A DNA stretch of 45,779 nucleotides. Source: Brachionus koreanus (taxonomy: Eukaryota > Rotifera > Eurotatoria > Ploima > Brachionidae). The notes beneath the pieces were generated by a model. The model was not told the origin of the DNA. It made no database searches and saw nothing but the letters and a program-made list of their open reading frames with translations. The translations under genes were made by a program, and so were the position numbers. Shown here in pieces: positions 35,301 to 45,198 of this stretch (position 1 is the first letter of the stretch; every line of letters starts with the position of its first letter). The stretch is from positions 1,393-47,171 of the forward strand of contig PJRA01000274.1 in NCBI GenBank assembly GCA_016987375.1, written 5' to 3'.

Positions 35301-36303
35301 AATTCTTTCTTATTTTTAAAAAATTTTTTCATACTTGATAGTGAATTTTTGAATCTTCAATGTCAACAATTGAACTCCATCCATGGGAATCGTAAAATTT
35401 GGCTTTAAGTATTTTTTGATCTTTTTCTAATTTTTTTATAAAAATAATTACATCTGAGCCTCCATTGCACGAACCGTTCGAATAAAATGTTTCTTTTACG
35501 GATAAGGAATTGGTTGTGGAGCTTATAACCTGAGAGACTACTGGCTTCAGAATATGATATTTATCACGTATTATTTCAGTTGTTTCAAAAGAATCTCTCA
35601 AATAAATCTGAAAACATAATCGAACACATGATAAATCGATTGATTTTCGGTCAAAATCATATCCAACTAAAATACAATTTTTAATTAACTAGAATAATTT
35701 TTCAAAATAAATTTTTACGATTGAAAGGATCAACATTATATTTTATTAATTCAAGGATCCTGTCTTCAGTATGAGATTTTAAAGTTGGTTCAATTGAAAT
35801 TTCTGACAAACTTAAAAAAAAATAAACTCATCAAAAATTATTTAACAAATTTTTCATCAAATATACTCAAAAACAGTATCTCCTTTGTTAATATTAAATA
35901 AAGCAACGCCATGTATGCAATTTTCGCCCATCAATTTATGTGGATGAACATAATACGGTTCAGTTTTATTAACACAAGATACTATCAAAGTAGCTGGACC
36001 TTCACCATTAACAATCTTAAAAAAAACAAAATCTTATCTTTTACCTTTTAATTACAAAAAAAGCAGACAATAATTTTAAAAAAAAACTGAGAAATTAAAT
36101 TTTATTTTGAACTTAATTTTTACCATAACTTTTGGATATTGAACACCATTTTTTGTTTTTTTTTTTAAGTAAGCTTTTCTATTTTCAGACTTATATCTCA
36201 TACGATATACAGACAATGGCTGATGAACAATTTCTGCATATGGTATTGGCCGTGAATCTTCAGTAATTATGGTCAAATTTCGTTTGCAATTTTCATCACT
36301 CAT
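32331..36303 (-). CDS. REL: Rel/NF-kappaB transcription factor B
   Basis: Nine exons: 36124-36303, 35867-36015, 35719-35810, 35335-35666, 35044-35272, 34931-34984, 32780-32896, 32520-32636, 32331-32452 (463 residues, all phases agree). The Rel domain parallels Rel A exon by exon (PYAEIVHQPLSVYRMRYKSE, VNGEGPATLIVSCVNK, HPHKLMGENCIHGVALF, IDLSCVRLCFQIYL). Exons 2, 3 and 5 have identical lengths in both genes. Exons 6-9 are small phase-1 units coding an Asn/Ser/Asp-rich tail; there are no convincing ankyrin repeats. Intron 6 (about 2 kb) holds an antisense MULE remnant. At exon 6 the frame stays open past the chosen donor to a strong AAA/GTAAGT at about 34757, so an alternative longer exon or an isoform ending near 34728 is possible. 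The DNA-contact loop is again RMRYKSENR, without the usual Cys. Confidence 0.8.
33486..34421 (+). pseudogene. MULE transposase remnant with SWIM zinc finger
   Basis: From 33984 the plus strand reads TNSLIESFDATVKREFIRRK, the MULE pattern TNN.IE..N..lK, then continues in frame through one TGA (34230). It ends with a SWIM-type finger (CECKYFVKYVYCIH, CxC...CxH) and KPKKGRPKL before a stop at 34421. The separate frame at 33486-33698 (basic start MKFQKTKKKRIKGKR, then a Thr/Ser/Gln-rich linker and KFVSN) may be its N-terminal part. After its stop, an NDIYVYKK...GYVFKYY stretch is weakly FLYWCH-like. The catalytic core is missing or unreadable. It lies antisense inside intron 6 of Rel B. Confidence 0.6.
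35076..35457. repeat. Near-identical block shared with Rel A (24092-24473)
   Basis: 382 bp covering part of exon 4, the whole intron 4 and most of exon 5 match 24092-24473 with a single difference (T at 35282 against G at 24298) and no gaps. Flanking exon parts are much more divergent. Confidence 0.9.
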
Positions 36304-38550
36304 ATCTTAATTAAATTAATCTTATAGAATATTCAATAATGAAATTTGTTTAAAGTAAAATTAGATTTGTTCTAACAAAATTTAAATTTAAATTTTCTTT
36401 ATAGATGAATAAAATTAATAATAAATATTAAAATATTTTGTTGATAAAGTAAAATGATGAAATTCAAAAAAAAAATAAGCTCGCGTTCTAATGCTTATAG
36501 TATTTAATAAATTAAAAAAATTAGCTTACTAAAAATTAATTCATAATTATTTTTACTTTATAATTGATTAAAGTTTTTTAATTTTCTTAAAATAATTAAT
36601 AAATAATTAAAATAATTTCATTATTTTGTTGCGCACTATGACCAGCATTTATTTTTGTTTTTCTTACTTCTATTTTCCCAATGTTATATGAATCCATTCA
36701 AATATATTTTACCTTGGCAAAGAAAAAGATTTTCGATACAATAATAATTGATGTAGAGGATATCAAATCGATGCGGTAATCTTCGAATCAGATCGATTCG
36801 ATGCGGCCAAGGGGATGAACTTTGAGAATATAAATTTATACTTAATAATATTTGATAAATTTATATTGGATAATTGTTCTTCTATTATGATCATGTTAAG
36901 GATTAAATGAAACAAATAAATTAATTTTTTCACGCGTAAAGAAAATTGTTTTTGAGTCTGGAGATCAGTAATCAGTAACATGCTGGAACAATTATCCTAT
37001 AACTAACTTAAAATTTAAAAAAATATTTAAATTCGAATAGATCCAATTATTGATATTCACATTAAAATATTTGAATTTCATTCAATCAACAAAAGTAAGA
37101 AAAAAAAAAGTAATTTTACTTGACTTAAAACAAATAATCTTTTTTATTTGTTAAAAAAATATTATTCTTAAAATTTAATTTAAATAATTTGTCATGTTGT
37201 GAATAAGTCTTAATAATTTTCTAAATTTTTTATCTTAGAATAAAACTATTAGAAACTCTTTTTTTTTATTTTTATTAGCATTTATTTTTAAATCACTATT
37301 TTTTAAACTTTAAATTTTAATATAATCTTTCTATGAACTTATTACAGTTGGCTGAAAGGAAGGACTAAGTTCCATTCCAAACTGCCAGGGTTTATAACCC
37401 AAACAATATTTTTAATAATAAAATAAATTTTCTAAATCCGTTTAAGTTTTAATTTTGAATGTTAACTATTTTAAGAAATCAATCCTCTGCTGATTGAATG
37501 GCAGTCATCCATATAGGATAAGATACAAAATTTTCGAATAGAAAATAATAGAGCAAATTTTCGAAAAAACTTGACTTTGAAATTATGACTTATGAGCGTC
37601 ACTGTTTGAATCTACTGATTTTAAGAAGCATATATTTTTCAAGTTATGACACTATCAAAGTTTATTATGCTCAGTTTTAAAAAATTTTATATATTAAAAA
37701 GAACTTTTTTTTATAATTTTTTTTTTAATTAATGTCAAGAATTATTAGTTTGTTGGTCAAAAATCTATTTCAAAGTAAATAATATTAAAATTATGTAATT
37801 TATATATGTGTGTAAGTCGTGCAAGCAGAGGATCGAGGGTTCAAAATTATTTACATTTACTTATTACCCATTTAAAGTCAATAATTTTAATTTTTTTGTT
37901 CATTTTAAATAGCTTATTAAAGTCCAAGTTTTTCATCTTGTCGTAATTTTTCAAAATAAAATTACTGTTGATCCTGGTTTTCTTCTAGTGCCATGACAAA
38001 TAATCAAATTTTAAACAACACAAAAAAAAATTTTAAATAATGTTAAAAATTCTTAACGTTAAACCAAATTTTTGAAAAAAAAAATAATATAAATAAGCAA
38101 TTAACTAAAAAAATTAAAAAGAGACTAATTAATTTTTAATTAACTTTTTTTAATTTTTTAAGATTAATTAATTAAATTTTTTTAGTAACAAAATAAAAAT
38201 ATTGACAATAGAATATACAGGTAATAAACAGCCGAGAAATATGGCCTATAAGCTTTTCAGCATAGATTTGTGGACAAAATTTAATTATTCTCTTTTTAGA
38301 CAGTATTCTATCAAAACAAAGAATTTAAAAACTCAAGAAATCCTTCAAAAAAAAAGCCTTCAAAAATATCTGAGTTAAACTAATGTTAAACTAATGGTAA
38401 AAATTAATTGAGAAAAAAATTTGGATTGATGTGCTTTGTGATTAAGCGATCACATATCGGTATTGAAATGTGCAACTTTCAAAATTTCATTTTACAATAA
38501 TATCAATTTGAACTAAATTGATTTTATGAAAAAATTTATATGAATTTATA

Positions 38551-38617
38551 AATATTTTATTCTAAATATAAACTATTCTAAATATTTTATTCTAAATATA
38601 ATTTATTCTAAATATTT
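38551..38617. repeat. 30-bp tandem repeat
   Basis: Two 30-bp units (38551-38580, 38581-38610) plus 7 bp of a third, differing at three positions. Each unit is built from two ATTCTAAATAT-like halves. Confidence 0.7.
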
Positions 38618-38791
38618 AAAAGTAAAGCTTGATAAAAAATTGTTATTTATTTTTTTCAAAAATCTCAATTTTAAATATTTATTAGTTGTTTTTTTTTAAT
38701 AATTGAAGTGTTAATCAGTTGACTTTAAGGGCACAAGCCTGTTGAATAATCGTGAAATTAGAAGAATATTTTTTTTTGTTTTCTCAAATAC

Positions 38792-38813
38792 CTGAGGATT
38801 TTGAAATCCTCAG
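38792..38813. repeat. Perfect 10-bp hairpin
   Basis: CTGAGGATTT, a TG spacer, then the exact complement AAATCCTCAG. It lies about 250 bp upstream of the RING gene, in the orientation of that gene's promoter or 5' leader. Confidence 0.6.
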
Positions 38814-39064
38814 AAAAATATTTTCAGAATTATTTTGACAAAATTGCTTTTTCTTTACAATCTAATCTTGCATGATTTTTAAAAGCAGCTTATCAAAACC
38901 AGAACTGAGCCTTAAGATATTTTTAGATCTTAGATCGTAAATAAAGAGGAATGGTTATCAAAGATAAAATTAAAAAGTCAAAACTAAATTTTGTTATTTA
39001 TTTTTAATTCAAAATTCCTTAAACTGCATTATTTGTAAAAAAAAATTTAAAATTATTTTTTAAA

Positions 39065-40582
39065 ATGCTTTCAAATCAACAATTTCTATCATGTCCTATT
39101 TGTCACAAAGAATATAAATCACCCATTATTTTACCGTGTGGCGAGAGTATATGTTCAAAATGTGTCAGCCCAATTGGTCCTTTTTCTAAAAATTTCCAAT
39201 GCAAACTTTGCAATTCTGTTCATGAAATACCAGAAAATGGTTTTCCTCAAAACAAAGCGCTAGTTAATGTTATAAATATTAACAAAGCAACTTTAAGCGA
39301 GAGACAGGTTGAAAAAAGGCTAAAATGCATCTTGGAAATTGAAGCTGACTGGGTTTATTTGAGAAAAAGCTTTGAAACCTGCAAAGAAAAAATTAAAGAT
39401 CTTGTCAAAGAAATTATAAATGATATTGAGAATGAAGCTGATTTGAAATGTGACCAAATAAGTCAGCTACGCGATGATCTTGTTGAAAAAGTACTGAATT
39501 ATGAGAAAAATTGTCTGGAGAATTATACTAATTATAACACTGAGTATTATTATTTTGTTAAAGAATTAGAGCCTTACAAAAAAGACACACATGCTAAAGA
39601 GAATTTTCTCATTGCTGAATCAATCAAATCACGGCTCGGAATAGAAATTCAAAAATTTAAAAATCAAATTTCAAATTATGAAATATTAAGCTTCAAAAAA
39701 AATCCAGCTTCAATTGATCCAAGTACACTTGGTTTTATCCATGAACATCACATAGATCCTATCAAACTTTCGGAATATATAAAAATTGATTTTTCAAAGC
39801 AACTGGATGGATTAAACGAATTAAGACAAAATTTAAAAATTAAAAAATTAAATGAAAAATTTTTTTCTATTAGTTTTGTATTAACATCTTATGACATTGA
39901 TATAGCAACTGATTCAAATAGTTTGGTCTACAAGCTGGTGCTACAAGTTCATGATTTGAATCAATGTCAAAGACGTTTTGAATTAGAGTTAAGTGAAAAT
40001 CAAATGGATTATGAAATAGAGGCTAATGAAGGAATGATTGCACTAAATGTTGGTAACATATTGATTGGTTTTGATTATAATTTGAATGAGGTTTCTCGTA
40101 CTAATGTTGTTTCTATGATACAAAGTATTGTTATATCTAATAACTTAATATTGTGTCTTGGCAAATCTGAGTTTGGCTCTACTTTACAAGCTTATGATTT
40201 TTCCTTAAATTTATTTAAGATTTATTCTAGTGAGAATAAGACGTGTCTTTACTTGCCAGAAAATACGGAAAAAATTTTTGTTAATGATAGTTTTTTATTT
40301 TTCAAAGAAAAAAATCAAATAATTGTGGTAGACAAAGATGACGGAAGGTTTGTAAAAAGTATCAAAATCGATCAGGATACTAATATATTTGGAATTAATA
40401 ATCAAAATGTTATTGCTGTATTCAACAAAGCTCTTAAGATCATTAGTTTTTTAGATTTTGATGGAAATCGAAGGGACGAAAGAAACTTGGATGAGTACCC
40501 TAGTGAAAAAACTGAATTTATTTTAAATAATAATTATAGCATAGATTTAATTGATTCTCAAAATTTAGCTGTTTATTTTTAA
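39065..40582 (+). CDS. RING-finger coiled-coil protein (TRIM-like E3 ligase candidate)
   Basis: One uninterrupted exon, 505 residues, unusual among the intron-rich genes here. A RING lies at residues 10-49: CPIC (10-13), LPCGESICSKC (23-33), FQCKLC (44-49). The position normally held by the zinc-binding His (PCGHxxC) is Glu27, so either zinc site 2 is altered or another residue substitutes. Residues about 75-250 are Lys/Glu-rich and helical, probably coiled coil. The C-terminal half (about 275-505) is a run of beta-strand-like segments of about 40 residues (IVISNNLILCLGK, FVNDSFLFFKEKNQIIVVD) suggesting a beta-propeller, with no clear NHL or WD signature. RING-coiled-coil-propeller proteins are typically ubiquitin ligases; target unknown. 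The single exon could reflect retroposition. Confidence 0.75.
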   Translation: MLSNQQFLSCPICHKEYKSPIILPCGESICSKCVSPIGPFSKNFQCKLCNSVHEIPENGFPQNKALVNVININKATLSERQVEKRLKCILEIEADWVYLRKSFETCKEKIKDLVKEIINDIENEADLKCDQISQLRDDLVEKVLNYEKNCLENYTNYNTEYYYFVKELEPYKKDTHAKENFLIAESIKSRLGIEIQKFKNQISNYEILSFKKNPASIDPSTLGFIHEHHIDPIKLSEYIKIDFSKQLDGLNELRQNLKIKKLNEKFFSISFVLTSYDIDIATDSNSLVYKLVLQVHDLNQCQRRFELELSENQMDYEIEANEGMIALNVGNILIGFDYNLNEVSRTNVVSMIQSIVISNNLILCLGKSEFGSTLQAYDFSLNLFKIYSSENKTCLYLPENTEKIFVNDSFLFFKEKNQIIVVDKDDGRFVKSIKIDQDTNIFGINNQNVIAVFNKALKIISFLDFDGNRRDERNLDEYPSEKTEFILNNNYSIDLIDSQNLAVYF

Positions 40583-41489
40583 TTATTGATTAATTATAAA
40601 CAAGTTTTTTGTTTGAAGAAATTAATTTTTCTCACTTCTAATTTTAATAAAAGAATCGCATTTTAACAAAAAAATAAATAAATTACTTAATAGAATTTTG
40701 AAAGATTAATTATTAATCTCGAATAAAAAAATTTGCAATTTAACCACGATTTATTTTATAAAAGTAGTTTTCTTTTTCAATTTTGGCTTTGTAGCTATTA
40801 ATTCTCTTGACTGTTACTAATTGTTTTTATTTGATGCCTTATTCCATGTTTGCATAACTCTGTTTTTTGAATTATTTAATTTAATAAATTCATTAGAATT
40901 TAATTTAATTGAATTAATTATGAAAGTTTAGAATATTCAGAATTCTTAATATACAAGTTTTCAATCACTTCCTTTTTACCAATTGTTAAAAATAGTTGGT
41001 ATTGAAATAAATTACTCTGAAGAAAATTCGAGGATTAATAGCCTAGTGATACTATATTTTCTAGTCAAAATCATTTTTTTTTTGAAATTAATAAAAAAGA
41101 TATGCTAAAAAATTTCATAATTATGTTTTAAATAACTAATCCGTTGCAAAAATTCTAAATTTTGACCTTACGCTCAGTGAACAAAACCAAAGTAAAAACT
41201 GAACTTAATAGCAAATGGATTCTTTTAATGAATCAGAAGGTTTATTGGTATTCAAGGAGAATAAAGATTAAAAAGCAAATTTAAAATAAATTTAGAAAAA
41301 AATTTAAATTAGTAGCAGCCATAACTTATAAATTTTGTTAACCTAAAAAGAGAACCTTTTAAAAAAAAATAAAATAAATAAATTCAGAACTAATTTTTTT
41401 TACTTAGTAAAACACATTAATTTTAAAAATTTTTATATTAAACGGATTAGATTTAGACATTTTTAAATTGTGATACACTGGCCTGAGAC
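40583..41489. other. Intergenic, no gene seen
   Basis: AT-rich 3' flank of the RING gene with an AATAAA near 40646. Stops in all frames. Confidence 0.45.
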
Positions 41490-41826
41490 ACTGTCGAATT
41501 CTGAACCATAAAATAAGAAAAAATTCAGAGCCATTAAGTCAATCTATTAAGAACAAAAGATTACGATGGCTTGGACATGTACTTAGAATGAAAGAAAAAA
41601 GAATGCCAAAAAAAGTCCTTCAATGGACATCCCAAGGGCGACGTAATGTAGGAAGATTACCAGTGATTTTGAGTGATTGTCAACAATCACGAAAGAGTTA
41701 TCGAAATGGGAATGACATTGAGATTGACTTTGTAATGTTTACATATGTCGCTATATCACAGACTTGAGTGGAAATCAAAAGTAATGACCCTATTCTCCAC
41801 TAGGAATGAATAAGGAAAAAAAAAGA
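41490..41826 (+). mobile_element. 3' end of a LINE-type retrotransposon
   Basis: From about 41503 the plus strand encodes EPLSQSIKNKRLRWLGHVLR, then M..KRMPKKVLQWTSQGRRN and VGRLP, the well-known tail of non-LTR reverse transcriptase proteins (rRLrWLGHVlRM...P...L.w...G.R..GRP). After a frameshift it ends TLFSTRNE-stop, matching the usual ...STRNE ending, followed by an A-rich tail. The reverse transcriptase and endonuclease are missing, as expected for a 5'-truncated insertion. Confidence 0.75.
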
Positions 41827-42782
41827 TTAAGGTATTTTTAAATTACCTTTATTTTTGATGGTAGGTCTTTATCAAACTTGACAAAATTATTTTCTTATAC
41901 AAAGTGAATTTTATAGGATTTTTTCCAAATATTTATTAAAAGAAAATTTAATTTCGATTTTAAATTTTCATAAATTAAGCTTTCAATAACACTTTTATGC
42001 CTTCTTTAATTAAAAATTAAAATTTATTTTTTATTTTGTAAAGTAAAAGAGTTCAATTAGGTTATTTTTGATGAAAATTGTTTAGAAGAGAAAAAAAAAA
42101 GTTATTCAGAATAAACATTCTTTTCGCCAGATGACAGATAATTAAAAATAGAAATAGAGAGTGGTTCTTTTCTCTTAAAATTAGAAACGGACTAATTTCC
42201 AATTTTTTTCCATTATATCCTATACATAATTAGATATTTTCAAAAATTACAAATCAATTTATCTTTTAAAAAAAAATTTGTTTCCAAAAAAATTTCATTA
42301 TTTTGCAACATTTTCTTTAGTTCAAATCCCTAGTAACACTGCTAAATCAAATATTTGTTTTTATTTCAAATTTCAACATAGCAAAACATGCGATACGCTT
42401 TTAGTAGACTTAAATAACAAAATAAACTAAATGAATTATTGTTTTTTTCTGGATATTTAGAAATAAATTTCGATTTTTTTCCTTTTTTAAAATATTTCTA
42501 GTGTATTCTAAAAAATTAGCTTTATTTCCTTCCTTAAATCAATCTTTAAATTAAATTCAAAACAAACTTAATTTTTCACTTTAACAAAAAGAAATCTAGT
42601 TACTTAACTTTGTTTTAGAGTTCTTGATAGCGTAACCTTGAAAAAGAAAATTAATTATTTGTTGCTATGATTGCTAAATTTTTTCACATCGACTATAAAT
42701 TATCTAAAATTTTTAAAGACTAAAATTAATTTTGCTAACTAATCGATTTTTGAGTAGATTAGATGGTAAATTTTGTCAAACT
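41827..42782. other. Intergenic, no gene seen
   Basis: AT-rich DNA between the LINE tail and the ROCO-like promoter. No coding signal. Confidence 0.45.
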
Positions 42783-42783
42783 G

Positions 42784-42838
42784 TGACGTAATATTTGTTC
42801 GAGTTGCCAAGACAACCTTTTTAAAAAAAATATAAATA
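42784..42838 (+). promoter_or_regulatory. Promoter with CRE-like site, RFX X-box and TATA box
   Basis: Three elements stand in order before the ROCO-like start codon (42889): TGACGTAA (42784-42791, CRE/ATF-like), GTTGCCAAGACAAC (42803-42816) and TATAAATA (42831-42838). The middle one fits the RFX X-box RYYNYY-AT-RRNRAC at 13 of 14 positions (the spacer is AA instead of AT) and lies 86 bp upstream of the ATG, within the usual window for X-boxes of ciliary genes. The TATAAATA is the same octamer as in the two elongase promoters. Confidence 0.6.
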
Positions 42839-42888
42839 TTTGAAGATAAATCTTCAATTAAAAATAATAATAATTTGTTGTTAGTATT

Positions 42889-45198
42889 ATGTCAGATAAC
42901 GAAGTTACCAAAATTTTATATCTACCAAAAGAAGTTTTTTTTCGAAATGCGATACTGGATTTAGACACCTTGATCAGGTCAAATGAGTTCGAAAATGCAA
43001 ATATATTGGACTTTTCTGGTGTTGAGACCGCTAACGACTTGTTATTTTGGATTCTAAAATCTATTTTATCCAAACACGAAAATTTTAATAAAGAAAACTT
43101 AGACTATTTTCTTCTAAATGGCTGTGCAAATATTTCAATATGGACATTGCATCATTTGAATTCATTCAACGGGAAAAATCTATTCAGTTTTCCAGAGATC
43201 AAAGTAAAAAAAAGCTAAAAATAAAAAATTTTCAAAATTTTTCATAATTTTTATTAAACAAGTTGAATAAACGATTTTCATGCTGCCCAAGAATATCGGA
43301 GAGTTTAATGGTATCGTTGGATTGTGATGCTCAAAAAAAATTTTACAATGGTAAAATTTTTTAAATTAATTTATTTTAATAAATTTTAAAATTTAGAAGC
43401 TGCTTTTGATCAGACAAAGTGTGTCTTGATAAATTCAAATTCGTTTAATTCAAAATTAAGCGAAAATGTTTTTAATTTGAATAAAATTAGAAATGATAAA
43501 AATGAATTTTTTAAATATATGAAACTAAAATCACCTAATAAAAAAACAATCAATTTTTTTGAATGCTCACAAGTAATATCAAGATTCAGATTTAAATTAA
43601 GATTTTATTTATTTTGGTTTTATTAAAGTCAACTTGCGAACTATTCCTGAGCGAAAGAAATCTTGTCATATTGACATTTGATGCTAGCGTTGATGAAGAA
43701 ACGATCAAAAATTCTCTTTTACCACGCTTACTAATTGTGATGACAAAAAATATTCTACCAGTTAAAGTTTTGATTCTTGGCATTGGACAAGCTGAAGGAA
43801 CACTTTGTCAAAAAATTCAGTCGAATCTCAACAAAGCTTTAAGAAATTTGGAAAAAAAATTAAGAAAATCAGTTGATTTACACATGAAGTAGTTCTAGAA
43901 ATTTTTCAATTTTGTTTAAATTTAATTTTGCTAAATTTTAGAAATTATTTAAATCTAAATTTTAATCTTCAACTTGAATTGAGCGACATTCTAAACCTAG
44001 CTGAACATATAGGCTATCTAATCAATCTCTTGGATTATGGTTGCATAAATGTTGAGAACAATTCGGATAAAATAATGATTCTAAACAATTCTAATTTGAG
44101 GCAAGAGGCATCAAGTCACTCAGAATTTTATAAGAACGATGCTTATAGCATAGTTTCTAATATCACCAATGCTGATTTAGCCGAACTCAAGTCTCTTAAA
44201 GCTCCGCCTTCAGGAGTTCAAATTGTAGCTGAAGCTATGTGCTATCTGTTCGCTAAGCCAGCTAGTTATCAAAATTTTGTTCGACTCATCAATTCTCCAA
44301 GCTTTGTAAAACAATTGAAAGAATTCGACATTAATTTGGTAAATGAATACAAATTAAAGCATGTTAAGCAGTATGTAGATATGCCAAATTTCAATCCCGA
44401 ATACATTTCTAAAATTTCAAAAACAGCTTCAGTATTGTGTCAATTTGTTCGTTCTGTTTATTTCTATTGTTCTTCATTAGAGCCGGTAATAAAAATTAAA
44501 AAAAAGTATATAAATTTTTTTTTTATTTTTAAATAAAGACTGAAATCAATCCAAATGATGATGATTCTCCAAGTTTACAAAACGATTCAAATGTATCTTT
44601 AAGAAGCTACATTGCAGATAATTCGTTCTATATGTTCAAATGGAATTTGTTTTATGATGAAAAGCATGAAAAAAATGAACATGAAATTGATGAGCTTATA
44701 GATAGATATTTGAATTTGAAAACTAGATTTATTATAACTGTCGATGAATTCAATCAGTTATTCGAATCGAATAAAAAATTAAAGTATTATCAAACAAAAT
44801 TTTATAAGCAATTATCAATGAGATATGCAAAGGCTGAGAACGCCCGTGGTCACTTTTTTTACAATGAAAAAACACCTTACATAATTACTGATATAAATTG
44901 GCTAATGAATGTTATAAATATTTTGTCAAATGGAATAACCAGTGAATCAAAATTGAACATTATTTTTGGCTCGAATATTCCCATTTGGAATGGTTCTGAA
45001 CTGAGGGAAAAATTGAAAAATTTGTGTCCAAATGAGCAAATTTTTCGCTATCTAATTTCGTTTTTAAAAGAAAACAATTTACTAATTTTACCTGAAGAAC
45101 ACATAATGATACCTCTTTTTTGTCTAAGTAAAAATCAAGAATCATCTATGGTAAATATAAAATTATTGTATAATATTTTTTTTGAAATTTATGATTGA
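42889..45198 (+). CDS. ROCO-like pseudo-GTPase with dynein-type microtubule-binding stalk
   Basis: Six exons: 42889-43203, 43263-43350, 43397-43572, 43629-43888, 43942-44485, 44539-45198 (680 residues, all phases agree). Residues 1-105 are weakly LRR-like (NILDFSGVETANDLLFWI). Residues about 140-280 resemble a Roc domain: TKCVLINSN in place of the P-loop strand, INFFECSQ for the DFxGQ box, FLSERNLVILTFDAS, then VKVLILGIGQAEG where VGTHxD is expected. P-loop and base-recognition residues are absent, so no GTPase activity is expected. Residues about 350-460 match the dynein heavy-chain stalk/MTBD: ADLAELKSLKAPPSGVQIVA and NFNPEYISKISKTASVLCQF. Residues 462-680 are COR-like (ARGHFFYNEKTPYIITDINW, ILPEEHIMIPLFC). 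No kinase domain is seen. An ATG/GTAAAT at about 45150 could be a donor, so the C-terminus might extend further. Confidence 0.7.

Larger units (their letters stand above)
36304..39064. other. Intergenic, no gene seen
   Basis: Between the divergent Rel B and RING genes. AT-rich, with TCGATGCGG repeated at about 36767 and 36797. A weak tRNA B-box-like GAGGGTTCAAA lies at about 37845, a 30-bp tandem duplication at 38551-38617 and a perfect hairpin at 38792-38813. No coding stretch recognised. Confidence 0.5.

Noticed and set aside
36763..36981. Minus-strand 72-codon frame
   Set aside because: No recognisable features, lies in AT-rich intergenic DNA with small repeats.
37800..37860. Possible tRNA or tRNA-derived SINE (GAGGGTTCAAA B-box-like motif)
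   Set aside because: No paired acceptor stem or D arm could be drawn; only the B-box-like string is present.
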